In this document: piece after piece, positions 1-11,100 of the stretch
How positions within the stretch are numbered: the first letter of the stretch is position 1
Layout: every line of letters begins with the position of its first letter
Source of the DNA: Prorocentrum cordatum
Lineage: Eukaryota; Sar; Dinophyceae; Prorocentrales; Prorocentraceae
Assembly (NCBI GenBank): GCA_963575745.1
Contig: CAUYUJ010016494.1
Location: 112,001-176,000, forward strand
Direction of reading: 5' to 3'
DNA: 64,000 nt
Notes under the pieces: generated by a model
What the model was told of the DNA's origin: nothing
The model's database searches: none
The model's input: only the letters and a program-made list of their open reading frames with translations
Position numbers and translations under genes: made by a program

Positions 1-25
1 GGGATGCGAAGCACGCGCCTCAGCG

Positions 26-421
26 TCAGCGGAACGGCCGCCTCCCCGAGTTCTCGCAGCTTCTGTTGTGGCCGCTGACGGGGGTGGCAGTCGGCGTCCA
101 GCATCGCGTATTTGTCGGCAGCACAATTTCCCGTACAATTGGAGATAGCCGCGCCGCGGTTGATGGCTTGCGTCTTCGGCATGTGCGAGGGAATCCAGAC
201 CGCGCCAATCTCCGAGATGCCAATGCCGTGCGCGACGTCTCAGGACACTGTCCACACTCCATGTACTGGTGCTTGGAGCTGCAACCGTATGGGTAACTTT
301 CCAACCATGCCTGCTTCAGATCTTTGTAGTCCGTCACGAAAGTGGTGCGCCCTTCGGGCTTGTGCTTCAGCGCTTTGATCGCGGCCCAGATCTCACCAGC
401 ACCTGAGGGCACAGGTCCCAA
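26..421 (-). pseudogene. RNase H-like fragment of element A
   Basis: The N-terminal third reads GEIWAAIKALKHK followed by a TFVTDYKDLKQAW segment. This resembles the helix plus 'TD' strand of the RNase H domains that follow the RT in dinoflagellate LINEs. It sits downstream of the RT on the same strand, as expected. After about residue 50 the frame drifts into unrelated sequence, so the domain is incomplete or frameshifted. Not expected to be functional. Confidence 0.5.
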
Positions 422-1192
422 CGCAGCAGCAACGCAGCAGCCGTATCTCCCGCATCATTGATCATCACGAAAGACCAACCAATCCGAATACGAACTTCGC
501 AGCGCGGAATAATACAGCTGCCATCCGTACACATCACCCCACTGCTTAATCCACTGAACGTGCACACATGTCAGTTGAGGAGGTACTTCGTGGTCGGCAT
601 GGGCGAGTCGAATGTAGGATCGGGCATCAGCCCCTTGCGCGTGTAAATGGTGATGGGATGCTCTTGTCAGTGCTCGCGCCTGCCCCACAACGACCGTCTT
701 CGCCCCTCTGCCGCCCAGCTTTGCATCTCGGCTGCGTGCCCGTCGCGCCTGAAACTCAGATGGAAGTCAGCGCCATTTTCAACGCCGCGCATCGCGCCTG
801 TCGGGCTCTCCACTGCCCTAGGATTGTACAGCTGCGCCTGGCGGAAGCAAAAGCACCAGATAACCAAGTTCTGGCCAGCCCGGCACCTCTGAAGCCATCT
901 TGCCGATACAGAGCACTGATGTGGTCTTTGGCAGGCTGCCATAAGGGTGGGCCCACGAGGCCCTCCATGCCACGACTCCTGGGCTTCTCGACCAAAAGAC
1001 GCCTCCGGGTAGCTTGATTGACAATCCTCTTGAGCGCAGGCAGTCCCCACCCATGCGAGTCCAGCGCCGCTCCCCGTTAAGTAATCCAGCGGTCCGAAGA
1101 AACAGTATGCCACCCCGGCCTTTTCAAGCTCGTGATGACCGCGCCTGCTGGCCCTTGAACTCCGCGCCAGGAATGGATCGGGTTGTGCCCGC
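422..1192 (-). other. Decayed RT-RNase H linker of element A
   Basis: This lies between the RT and RNase H fragments on the minus strand. Short frames are visible in several phases but no intact domain. It most likely represents the LINE region between the RT thumb and RNase H, broken by frameshifts. No other feature is seen. Confidence 0.35.
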
Positions 1193-2305
1193 TCATGAAC
1201 GCCAACGCCGTCGCTTTGTGCCGTGCCAATTTCCCAGAGCCCGCAGCCAATGCACAAGAGGGTACTCGTCCGCGACAAAGGTGGGGTCAGCTCTTGGGCA
1301 GTGTGGAAGTTGAGACTCGATTGCGCGGTATCTCCCTCTGGCAGCGCCGAACGGCGCATGTCCGGCAATGGCCCTCACCTGTTTGAGCTGTGTGTCCGTA
1401 ATACTTTTCCACTTTGACTGTGTAGGGAGCCGAAGCAAGGCCACTATGCGAAATAATCGACCCAACTGTCTTCCACCTAGTACCAGCCGGCAATATGTAG
1501 CAATCCTCTTGGATGTCGCCCTGATGCGCGCTCGCTGCGCTGGTCCTGTCGCGCCGCGTCTCATAGAGCGGTCATGTCCCAACTGCCGTGCTGCTCTGTG
1601 CCGTCTGAAATGGTACTTCTTGAGCGCAATGGCAATCTCTCTTTGTAGCTGGGGCGACGCTGCAATCGCGTGTCCTTTGTTTGGGCTGGGCCCCAGCGCA
1701 TGGTCCACGAGCTCTTTGCGCAACCGCCTGGCAGCCAGGATGATCGTTCTCAGAACCTGCTCGTGGGAACCTGATGCTTGTGGGCTGCCGTCGTTAACCA
1801 TCTGTGTTATGCTGAGGGGCGGCCATAGCGCGTGCGCGCGCTTGTGCGCGCCAGGCGCGAACGGCGTCATCATCGTCGTGGCGAAGGGACACCCAGCAAT
1901 GACGCCACTGTTCGTTATGACGAAGTCAGATACCGAATCGCCGGGTATCACTGTCCTTCTGCCCGCATCAGGCGTGATAACCAAGGCGAGCCTCGAACGC
2001 ATGCAGCCATGCCTGAACCCAACTTCCCACAGCTTCGCATGCGGAATCCTCGCAAAATCCTTCTCGGGGTCTAGCATTGCCATGGCCGCGTGCCTCTTGA
2101 GCGCCAAACCTGCTTCGGCCAGAACGGATTGTGTCCAAGCCGCCTGCTCAGAGCTCCTTCCCGCTGTCGCGTAGTGGTAACTCTTGACGTGTGCTCCGAG
2201 CCACTCGTCCTGGCCCCGCTTGAAGCACTTGTTGTATGCCCTCGAGGCGTCGGTGAGCAGCCCTATGTGACGATGGCCACCTTCTGGCTTAGGTAACCTT
2301 GGCAT
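1193..2305 (-). pseudogene. Reverse transcriptase domain, inactivated
   Basis: A 370-codon minus-strand frame carries recognisable RT landmarks. These are PRLPKPEGGHRHIGLL near the start (fingers), MLDPEKDFARIPHAKLWE at residues 77-94 (motif A region), SGVIAGCPFATTMM at 133-146 (motif B region) and MVND at 169-172, where (Y/F)xDD is expected (motif C, nucleotides 1,790-1,801). The first catalytic Asp is Asn, so polymerase activity should be lost. From about residue 225 the frame continues through the thumb/connection region with apparent phase changes. Its neighbours are the pre-RT segment at 2.4-2.8 kb and RNase H at 26-421. The family call is confident; exact limits are not. Confidence 0.75.
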
Positions 2306-2395
2306 GATGGTGGTGGTTATCTGCGGCGACAGCTCACCTATAGCTTCCGCAACCTTCGTGATGTTCGCGAAGACCTCCAGCGAACCATCTGACAG

Positions 2396-2776
2396 TCACG
2401 CCATATTCTGTGGCCCGAGGTTGTCTACCCCCACAGCCGTACCACGCTTGAAACTGCTGGCTGCTTTCCTGATGTGTCCCGCATCCAGCACCTGCACCTC
2501 CGCCAACGTCATCCGCAAGCGTAGCCCCGTACCAAAACTCTCTTCTCCATCGCGTACTCCGCATGTCTTCTTCCGTTCCTCCACGTCAGGGTTCAGCTTC
2601 GAAGCGTGATGTTGTATCTCAAGCGTAGGATGAGTACCCGCTTGTTGCTTAGATGTAGGTAGCTTCGACCATCTGTGTGCTGTCTTGTCGCCACTCTCGG
2701 AGGCCTCAGCGACTAGCTTCCTCCACTGTCGCGCGCGACTCTTAGCAAACCCTTGCCCAATTCTGGCGGCTTCCAT
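2396..2776 (-). pseudogene. Pre-RT segment of element A
   Basis: The frame ends with ASSFKRGTAVGVDNLGPQNM, a Lys/Gly-rich 'K-G-T-A-x-G-x-D' stretch that normally precedes the RT fingers in these LINEs. The RT frame continues 91 nt further on in another phase, so at least one frameshift separates them. Together with the 1,193-2,305 frame this defines one RT reading direction. Confidence 0.55.
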
Positions 2777-3489
2777 CTCGGCTCTTCAACTTGCGTCTCT
2801 AAGCCAGTCTTCTTCCCGTGCAAACACAAGCGTATATGCAGCACCAGATGTCCCACTGCTGCCCCATGTCGACCTTCTTGTTCTTCATATTCCTCATGGT
2901 GTTGCACTTGTCCCCTGCGAGTTTGCCTGGATGTCGCATCCGCAACTGCAAGCTTAGACTTAGTCCACGAGCACCGGGTGAGGTATGACAGCGCGCAACT
3001 GCGATACTGATTGCAAAGGGTCGGGTCGCCCATCGCCTGTCGAGCTGCTGCGGTGTCTGACCGGTCATCGCTATGGCCCATCTTGCGGGCCGCCCTGGTC
3101 AGCATCGCCGCCCAGGCGGTCTCGAGATGATGCTTCACTAGGGCGGGCGGCCTGATCGGGGAGGACAGGGTACTACATTCTGACATCTCGAGCTCCCGCG
3201 GGTTCCGCAGGGTCCATGAGATGCGCTGGAGGCAGATGAGGGCGGCCCGTGGAGGCCCGCGGCATTGGCTCCATGCTTTGGGGGGCGTCATCCAGGGGCC
3301 TCGCAGATCATGCCCCAACTTGAAGTAATTGGAATCGAGCGTTTCGGGTTGGGTTCTTACTCTCCAAACCAGCATGCTGAACAGAAAATGATGTGTCGCG
3401 AGGTGGCTTTCCAAGATGGGCCTCTCAGGGCGCGCGGGCTGCGGGCCCTGGGTGCGGTGTGGCCTCCGGGGTCCACGGTGCTGAAACAT
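2777..3489 (-). pseudogene. N-terminal linker upstream of the RT, element A
   Basis: A minus-strand frame (about 2,713-3,489) contains plausible protein-like segments but no named domain. By position it should be the part between endonuclease and RT. I see no endonuclease motif, so that domain is missing, frameshifted beyond recognition, or elsewhere. Confidence 0.3.
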
Positions 3490-3524
3490 GTTTTCTGGCT
3501 CTGATTCAACGCCTTATCTGTGAT

Positions 3525-3690
3525 ACGGTGCGGACGTTGGATAAGGAACCCTTCGATAAAGAGTCCAGGGTTTGGAAGCCGGTGGAGCGCCAATTGAGAT
3601 TGGCTGCCGATATCACAACCGCCCTTATCAGATACAGAAACCGTCAGGGTCTGGAGCCTCCTGGGTACGCTCCCTGACGAAAGCCCTCCG
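3525..3690 (+). repeat. Dispersed repeat family 4, copy 1
   Basis: This segment resembles 23,690-23,860. Both contain GGATAAGGAACC/GGACGAGGAACC, then CCAGGGTTTGGAAGCC/CCAGGGTCTGGAAGCC, then a 'TATCAC...CAGGGTC...CTGGG' block ending in CTGACGAAAG/TTCACGAACG. It marks a boundary between element A and the sequence further right. Confidence 0.55.
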
Positions 3691-6157
3691 CCGTGTGTCG
3701 CTTCCGCGTTGGCCAGCTTGGTCCAAGCCTGTTTTGTGCGACTTCTTCATGTCTCGGCCTGCCTGCTTGAAGGGCTGGCGCCTCCTCCTGGGTTGAAACG
3801 CTGCCGTGGGACTGCTTGTCCTTTGCCGCCGCGGGCTCGGCCGCGAGCCGAGGTTGGCTGCCGCGTCCCGGGGTTCCTGGGGGCCTGCGAACTCGCCGAG
3901 TGATTTGGAAAGTGGGTCTCGTATGATAGTTGGGGGATGCGACGATGGCTGATTTGTGCGTGGCCCCTTCGCTGCCGAGGTCGGTCTTGCTGGCGTATTT
4001 CATTCATTTCGAAACCTCTGTGACGGTTCTTGCGAGTGCCAGGGGTCCTCGTTGTTGTCCAAGTGGAGGGGCGCGTTTATTGGCGGGTAGAGGTTAGCGT
4101 CTGGGTTGTCCTGGGCCCGCGCTTCGAGCGGCGAAATGCAAAGCATCTGGGCCACAACATTGGCGAGGCTGCAACCTGCTGGCACGCCGTGCTGCGGGCA
4201 TCCACAAACAACTGCTTGGGAACGACGTCCCGCAGACCTGGGGGCGCCGTGCTGGTTGGCAATGGTTGCCGTCAGCGCCCGATTGAAGGCTGTCCGAACT
4301 ATTTGTTAATGCAGTGGTCCAGGCTTGCATCCTCGTAGTAATAATTCGGTAAGTCCCGAAGCATGGCGGCCGCGTATTTGGCCGCTCCTTCGCGGCGGGC
4401 AGTTCGGCTTCCAGGGCCCCGAGATAAACTCGGGGATTGCCCCGCCCTGGCTGGCTGGCGACGCGTGGCCCGCGAGCAACAAGCGGTCTTTTCCTGGCCC
4501 AGGGTCGCCGCGCTGCAATCGTGATCCCGACTCCCCATGTCGCGTTGCGTGCCCCGTGCCTCCTGCTGCCTGCGCGCGGAGGTGAGAACGATGACAGCGG
4601 GGCGCAATTTGGTCGGGGGGTGGGGGGGGCGACCGACCCGAAGGCGTGCGTGAAGCGGGCGACCCGCTCGTGCTCGCCGCCCCAACAGAGCGAAATGCCT
4701 CGGGCGGAACTCGCGGTTGGCGGCCGTCTCGCGGTTGAACGTCCCAGCTGCAGCGCCGGTCATGTCGGGGGTTCATCGGGTCGGGCTCGGAGAGGGCGGA
4801 TTTCGAGGGGCTCCGCTGCTTCTGTTTCTGCTCCCAAGAGGCGGCTTCACGGATGTCGGATAATCGCTTTGCTTCGGCTTGTAATGGCGCAGTCGGATGT
4901 CCAGACCACCTACTGGAAGAACTCTGCCAAAGTCTTCTGGGCTTCCAGCTGCTGTCATTCCTGGACCTGGCCCCCTTTCCCACTCCTTGCAGCGTGCTGG
5001 TTTTGACCCACTCCCCCACATTTCCTCGTCGATCGATTGGTCGCGCTGGAGCTCGCGACCGAGAGCTGCGTCGGCATCGGTGAAGTGTTCGGCGAAGAGT
5101 CCCCGCGCTTTCACGAAATCGAGAATCTGATTTCTGATGTCGACCAGGGCTGTCTGGATGCTCGATTTGACTTGCTTGATGGGGGTCTCCTAGCTCTTTC
5201 ATTTATGAGAATCTAGCCGGCGCGGTGCCGAGGTCGTCTATGGCGACCTGGAGGTCTATGTCTGGGTCTTCGGACTTGTCCAAGACACGCTGCGCGTCGG
5301 TTATTCGATTTTTCGGCCATCTGGTAGTGCCTGCCAGCGGTTTCCAACTGCGGCGATGAGCCTTCCCTGAAGCTCCTGTCCGAGGCCAAAATGAGGTCGG
5401 TCTGGTCTGGGCTCCGTCTAGAAACGTTTGCTTCGAGGTTCTGGTTCAGGGCGGCTTCCATCTGGTCCAAGGCGGCTTTCGTCTCGATCCAAGCATTCGT
5501 GTTAGCTTGAGATCCTAGGGGGCTCTGGTGTGCAACTTGGAGGGCCGAAGTTGGACGGGCGCCAGTTGGGGCTCATCTGGGGCGAGGTCGAAGTACACTG
5601 GGCACTGGGACTTGGGGGCCTGGATGCACGCCGAGGCGAGAGATAATTCCAGCGTGGTCTTGACTGTCTTGGTAAAACATGAGGGCGCAGCATCTGGGAG
5701 AAAACATAATCACGCCTCGCGCATCAGTTGATTTGCCCTTGCTGAGCTTGGCCGGGGACGAGGTCGGAGAGGTCGAAACCTCATGCAACTACGAGGGGGG
5801 CCTGGTGCATCTGGCCAAGCTGGGAGACGCCAGCCAAGAGCCTGACGTTGAGATCGTCGACGCCGTTCCGTGGGCTAAATAGATTCAGCAGACGCAGCGC
5901 GTGGCCTGGCACCTCCAGAGCCACGGCTTTAGCCCGCCATTTCGGCACGGTGGCTGGCGCTTCAAACTGTGCGATTCTGAAACCGAAACCTCCTCTGATC
6001 AAAACTGCGGTTCTTTTGATGACGGCCCCGCTGTCTCTGCGGACCTCCAAGGTCAAGAGGGCGTCGCGCCCCTTTGAGAGCGCCGCTGGGTGGCGTCAGT
6101 GGTCTGGCCATCTAAGAGCTTGACCTCCTGTCAACACAAGATGTGAGCGTCTTTCGC
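3691..6157 (-). other. Decayed minus-strand sequence, possibly LINE 5' part
   Basis: Several minus-strand frames of 60-300 codons (e.g. 4,306-5,202) are rich in Arg, Ser and Pro and show no domain I recognise. Their position between an RT-bearing LINE and an ORF1-like frame suggests decayed LINE sequence. No other gene, RNA or clear repeat is visible. Confidence 0.25.
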
Positions 6158-7186
6158 CTAGTCGGGCTGGACGGAAAGTCCCGACGCTCCCCCAACAGCT
6201 GCCGCGCTGCCTTCCTTACCTCTGCTCTGGTCCTGGCCCTGCGATCCTGGTGGATGGGCCTTGGTTTTGAAACGCCTCTGGGCCTCCCCCGCTGCTTGTC
6301 CGAGGGCACCTGGGGGCTCGAGCTGGGTGGCCTGATCCAGGCAACGCATGATGCGTTTTGCTTCCATTCCTGCGCCTTCGTCGAGGGCCATGTCGCCGAA
6401 GGGCTTGTCTGGATCCCCTCGGCGTTCTAGCTGTTGGTGACGGCAGGGGCTCTCGAGGGCGGCGGGGCTGGCGAGGGCGGCGGGGTCGAGCACCTCGGGT
6501 TCCCGGCGCTGTGGTTGGCAATGATGGCGAACATGGGCCTGGATGCGCCGGTGCTCTTTGTTGAATTTGTCGACCATTTCGTTGGTTGGTCTGGTTCTGA
6601 ATGTCCTGGCTGATGTTCGTGCCTGCGGGGGGATTCTTCTGGGCAAAATCCTCCAAGGTGGCGTTCGCCAGGTCTGCAACTGGAGTGTGAACAGGCTGAG
6701 GTACTGCATCAGCTGCTGCGACGATGGTTTGAGCTGCTGCGGCTTGGACTGCGACCTTGAGCTGACTCTCGAAGTGCTGGGCCTCAGTGAGAATGTCGTT
6801 GCGCTCCTTGGCCGCGGTCGCGTACTTATGGGTAGAATTCTCGACTCCGTCCAAAAACCAGGCTGCGTCATTCTGCTTGCCCACCAGCCTCTGGCGCTGG
6901 GCTGCGAGCTGGTCTGACAGACTCTGGGTCTGCTGATCTGGTGACTTGGTGGCGAGGGCTTGGGCTTCGCGATCTTGAATCCCTCCAAGACTGACTGGTA
7001 GTGGGCGCCTCCAACGCCCGCGAGCTTCCGCCAGAATTGACGGTCTGGGAGCAGACATGCTCTGGACCCGCTGCGGCTGGTGCTACAGGGAAGTAATCTT
7101 TGGACGCCCGAAATGGGAAAAACAACGTGGGTACGACGCCCAACAGCAGTTGTTGTCAAAAACCGACAGCGGCCGCTGTCGGGCAA
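6158..7186 (-). pseudogene. ORF1-like coiled-coil frame
   Basis: Two overlapping minus frames cover this region. The one at 6,216-7,058 contains a heptad-rich stretch (SDQLAAQRQRLVGKQND... through KERNDILTEAQHFESQLK) followed by an Ala/Gln-rich segment and NEMVDKFNKEHRRIQAH in the overlapping frame. A long coiled coil upstream of RT on the same strand is typical of ORF1 proteins of dinoflagellate LINEs, and element B has a comparable one at 54.3-55.0 kb. The switch between frames indicates an indel. A host coiled-coil protein is a possible alternative. Confidence 0.4.
7163..7182. repeat. 20-nt perfect palindrome with NotI-like core
   Basis: CCGACAGCGGCCGCTGTCGG is its own reverse complement. 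It lies just outside the ORF1-like frame. Function unknown. Confidence 0.9.
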
Positions 7187-8574
7187 AAACGAACACTGTT
7201 CATAATAAACAAGAGCTGCTGATGGACTTTGTGTCCATCCTTTCCGGTGCCTGGTCCACCTGTTCCTGGAGGTCCTGGAGGTCGAACGGGCGAATGCTGA
7301 ACTGGATGATGGGTTTTGCTTGTTGCCGCTGAAGCACGCACCACAGGTTCCACACTGTTTGTGCTATAGGTCCGTCCATGACCATCCCCCGCATGATGGG
7401 TAGGGACACACCACGCGGGTTCGAGCGCCACTTGGAGCGCGTCCCGATGGACGAGCAGGCGCCGGTGCGGGAGGGCGTGCAGCAGCAACTCAACGCGTGG
7501 GCTGTGGCAGCCGCGGCCGAAACGTATGTACGAGGTGTTCGAAATCGCAACAATGCTGGCCGTGGCAACCAGGCCTGCAGAAGGAGCTGCCCGTCTGCCT
7601 CGCCCCAAACCTCTGGGGTCGGGACGGAAGGTCAGCTCCGTCTTGAGCAAAACGGCTGCGGGGGGGGAAAAAAAAAATTACAGGAGGGGGCGCGGAGAAG
7701 AGGACAACGGGGGATGGTAGCGACGCCTCCGAACACCCTTCTCGTCCCCTCCAATCCTGTCCCCTCCGTCCCACCTGCATCTCCTCCTCCTGATCATCCC
7801 ATCATCCTGGGGAAACCGCAAGGTACCAATACCGCAACTCCCCAAACCTCTCCCGGGATCCGTTCTGACCACAACTTCGAAGCGAATCCAGCAATGGCGA
7901 CGAGGGCCTCCGAGGAGGCCCCAAAGGGAAAACCCAAGGAAAGGTAAAGGTATGGGTGCATTGTCCTTTTGTGTATCCCCCTCCTCCCCCTTTTCCTCCT
8001 CTTGCTCCTCCTCCTCCTCCTCCTTCTCTTCCTGTTGCTTCCCTTCTCTCTCCTTCTCCCCATCCTCTTTTCCCTCCTCCTCCCTTCCTCCTTCTGATCA
8101 TCCGTTTCTTGTTACGTTAGACCGACATTCGGTGCTAGCCTGTTGCGTTTGATAGGTGCAAGTGAAAGAAAGGAATCATGAACGACACGGGTCAAGGAGG
8201 CACCTGGCGGGCGCAGCGGAAAATGAAGTAAAAAAAACAGAAACTAAACGTAGTGCGAAACGTAAGCGCCCGCCAGGTCTGCGAGGAGGGCACCAACCTT
8301 GATCACCAAGCATTCCAATGATCACAATCCCCCTTAATTAAGTAACATAGTCCCCCTGTAATCATAGTTAGTGTCTCCTCGGTGGCACAGAACGTTAAAC
8401 AAGTCAACGCAATGACGTTCTTCGAAGGGCCTCCATGAGCCGACTTCGAGCGGGGTTCGCGGCTGCCCCGCCTCGTCCCACATGGAGAAGGGTCACAGTG
8501 CCCTCGGCGGGGGCAAGCCCCGGGCCCGCCCGGGGCCTGAGCAGCTTCTGACATAACGACCGACTCGACGACTA
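7187..8574. other. No gene recognised; simple repeats
   Basis: This stretch holds a short poly-A/G stretch near 7,660-7,680 and a CT-rich block at 7,975-8,100. The frames present are fragmentary and compositionally biased. No RNA gene or domain is seen. Confidence 0.5.
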
Positions 8575-9360
8575 GATCGTGTTGCTACTGCCCGAGCGCG
8601 TGCAATTCAAGGGCAGCGACTGTGGCTCAGCGAAAAAAAGCGACTGACAATAGTGAAACAATGCCTGCAATACTAGGGCGGCTACCCGGGGCTTGTAGGC
8701 GCACCCGAAACCTAGTGCTATCCGACCTACTGCTATCTCTACTCCCGCACTAAATAAGGAACCTCCACCGCGTAGCCACTAACCCCCGTCCCTTCCACAT
8801 AATATGTGCCATCTAGGCCGACTGCGGAAAGTAAATAGAAGTGTGCGTTGCGTGAGCTGCCATTACAGCGTCGAGAAAATAACCGTATGCCGAACGTTGC
8901 CAAGAGTTGCTGAGGCAGGCTGTGCTGCAACATAGTCACTGGAGCTCACAAAATATGGCGTGCGCTGGCTTCTTAAACATGTGTCCCACAAAACAGCCTC
9001 CGCCCATAACCAACCCCCGACCCACCCAACAACCCGCCACCCACCTCCCGAGAATCATGTGAGTGTCGTCGAGACTCAGCATGCAGTGCTTAGTCTAGCC
9101 TGATAGGCTCGCCTGTCTTAGCCGTAACTGAGGTACGGGCAATGTGGCGGAGCAAACATAAGGCCGTCGTGAAGAAAAACATGCAATGCAAGGGCAGCGT
9201 CTGTGGCACAGTGAAGGAAGCCACTTGTAATCATATGTTGCTGGCGTCGTGGAAATAATGAGGTAACTTAACATTTGGTGAATCGAGAGATGCGAAAAGG
9301 AGAGTCGTGTGAGCTGCCATAGCAACGCGCAGTAAAGTGTAGCAGTTCTAGGGTTGCCGC
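8575..9360. repeat. Diverged direct duplication
   Basis: Two parts of this interval resemble each other: GTGCAATTCAAGGGCAGCGA (8,597-8,620) with ATGCAATGCAAGGGCAGCGT (about 9,180-9,203), both followed by CTGTGGC(T/A)CAG. GCGTGAGCTGCCATTACAGCG (about 8,848) also matches GTGTGAGCTGCCATAGCAACG (about 9,308). Spacing is 460-580 nt, so the copies have diverged by indels. Confidence 0.45.
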
Positions 9361-9756
9361 CCAAGGTTTTTGGGTTTACCCCGAACCACCTCGTTACTGG
9401 GACCCTCGTGCTTTTCGTTTGGTTCTTCCAAGGCTTGGCACGAACCCAGATTGTCCAGCAAGCAGTTTTATGAAAGGTGTCGCAGGCTGGCCTTTCTAGG
9501 CTGGCCAATTGAATAGAAAAGCGTGCCCTGTCTGTGGTGATCAAATTCTGCTGCCAAGACGCTGTGAGCTGTGCTCTCTGCGAGGGCTGTGCCGCTAGAG
9601 CTCGTGCGTGGGCAGATTGCTCACGTAGAGTCTTGGGCAACAGCAAATCAGTGTGTTCTGTCTGGTCCTGGCCACAGGGCGATCTGAGATGCGATGCCTG
9701 CTGTGCTGCTGTGATGCAATATCGTGCGACTGGTCGATCTGTACTTCAAAAAAGTG
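9361..9756. other. No gene recognised
   Basis: A minus-strand frame of 183 codons (9,095-9,646) crosses this stretch, but it has no domain, no compositional signature of a real exon, and overlaps the repeated sequence to the left. Confidence 0.4.
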
Positions 9757-9832
9757 TCCCTCCTCTTCCTCCTCTGCTCTCCTCCTGCTCCTCCTCCTGC
9801 TCCTCCTCCTCCTCCTCCTCCTCCTCCTCCGC
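9757..9832. repeat. (CTC)n microsatellite
   Basis: Nearly continuous CTC/CTCCTG trinucleotides on the plus strand. Confidence 0.95.
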
Positions 9833-10479
9833 CCTTTCGCGTCGAGCTGGGGTCCGCTCGATCGGTCGGGGCGCGCACTTCGAAAGGGCGCAGCGCCTCG
9901 GAGCCATGGCGTCTCCCATGGTGGAGTTTCTGTGAAATGCACTCCATGGGGAAGCAAAGGTTCGTAGTATTCTTCATCATTGTGAAGGTGTTCGTCACGT
10001 ACGGTGCATACTGTGCGGTGCCGTGCTTGGAGAGCGCATGCTGTCGGAGCGCGGTGTTCCCGAAGTCCGACTGGGAGGAGCTCGAGATCCACTTCCGGGG
10101 GGAGTCGCGTGGCGCATGCTGCGCGGGGCCGTGGACGCGCGGAGCGCAGTCGCCGCGTGAAGACGGCAGGGATTTTCGCACTTCGACTGGAAGGAGGCGG
10201 GAAAGGGTCGGTGGCTCGTCGAGCTCGGCGGGCTGCTCGGGAAGGCCTTCACGGTGTGAGGAGCTGCGGGCTATAGGCCTCGGGGGGGTGGCTGTGCTCG
10301 GGGGGTTCGTTCTTTCAGCGGGCCTCCTCTCGGCCCCTCCTGGGTGTCTGGGGCCCCTTGGGCCCGCCCGTCCGCTCCGCTGAAAGGCCCTAGGGTGCAG
10401 CTATCCCCCTGGGGCGCGGGCGGCGTGATGCTCTGCGGAGAGGGGGCCCTGCCCCGTGTAGTCAGCACACTCAGCACAC
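9833..10479. other. Unassigned; possible membrane-anchored frame
   Basis: A plus-strand frame from an ATG at 9,940 starts MHSMGKQRFVVFFIIVKVF, a hydrophobic N-terminus that could be a signal anchor. It runs about 100 codons before becoming Arg/Ser-rich. No domain is recognised and no leader relic precedes it, so I do not call it a gene. A short inverted repeat (CTTTCAGCGG ... CCGCTGAAAG) brackets 10,313-10,386. Confidence 0.2.
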
Positions 10480-10535
10480 CTCCTCCTCCTCCTCCTCCTC
10501 CTCCTCCTCCTCCTCCTCCTCCTCCTCCTCCTCCC
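10480..10535. repeat. (CCT)n microsatellite
   Basis: An uninterrupted CCT array of about 55 nt directly precedes the exon candidate at 10,544. Confidence 0.95.
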
Positions 10536-10543
10536 CCGCTGAG

Positions 10544-10631
10544 GCCGTGGCTCGCCGAAGGAGCCTCCGGCCTCGACCACGCCGACCTTCTGAGGCTCCG
10601 GGGCCGTCCGCGACTCCCCGTTGGCCAGCAG
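10544..10631 (+). CDS. Candidate internal exon, unknown product
   Basis: Between a pyrimidine-rich array ending CGCTGAG and a GTTGGATGG donor lies an 88-nt open segment reading PWLAEGASGLDHADLLRLRG followed by RPRLPVGQQ. It has AG at its left edge and CAG|GT at its right edge. The composition is unlike the flanking microsatellites. No family is recognised. It could pair with the candidate at 10,936-11,020. Confidence 0.3.
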
Positions 10632-10664
10632 GTTGGATGGCGAGGTCTTTCGGGGGGGGTCCCC

Positions 10665-10890
10665 CCTCCTTGCCCCCTCCTCCCGCATCCCTCCCCCCTC
10701 CTCCCTCCTCCCCCCACCCTCTTCCTCCTCCTCCCTCCCCCCTCCTACCTCATCCCTCTTCTTCATCTTCCTCCTCCCTCCTCCTCCTCCTCCTCCTCCT
10801 CCTCCTCCTCCTCCTCCTCCTCGCTCCTCCTCGTCCTCCTCCTGCTCCTCCTCGTCGTCCTCCTCCTCCTCCTCCTCCTCCTGCTCTGCG
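10665..10890. repeat. CT-rich block with (CTC)n
   Basis: Pyrimidine-rich sequence merges into a long CTC array (about 10,770-10,885), with a few CTG and CGT interruptions. Confidence 0.9.
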
Positions 10891-10935
10891 CACCTTCCCT
10901 CGACGCTGGCGTCGATGGTCGCTCCGTCCGTCGAG

Positions 10936-11020
10936 GCTGGGCCGGAGCCGCCGGAGGAGGCCCCGCTGCCGCAGGAGGAGGCCCTCCTCTGGCGGGCGCT
11001 GCGCCCACGAGGGCGGGCAG
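10936..11020 (+). CDS. Candidate exon, unknown product
   Basis: After TCGAG at 10,935 the plus strand reads AGPEPPEEAPLPQEEALLWR and ends near CGGGCAG|GC, a possible GC donor. It is Pro/Glu-rich with no domain. It lies immediately after a pyrimidine tract, as other exons in this window do. Weak evidence. Confidence 0.22.
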
Positions 11021-11100
11021 GCGGCAGGCCGCTGTGCGGGGGGTCGCCGGGGGACGTGCCGGCTGATTTCGAGGATGCCTCGCGTCGAGCGGCGATGGGG

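Larger units (their letters stand above)
1..3489 (-). mobile_element. Degenerate LINE-type retrotransposon (element A)
   Basis: Reading the minus strand from right to left, the frames give a pre-RT region, a reverse transcriptase, a linker and an RNase H-like segment, the order of a non-LTR element. The element is old: the coding sequence is split into frames by indels, and the RT catalytic motif is mutated. The left end is cut by the window edge. The upstream limit is set at about 3,490 because a different dispersed repeat begins just beyond it. Endonuclease and ORF1 parts are not clearly attached here. Assignment rests on RT and RNase H motifs recognised by eye. Confidence 0.72.

Noticed and set aside
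9095-9646. 183-codon minus-strand frame
   Set aside because: No domain, no splice or leader context, and it overlaps a diverged duplication.
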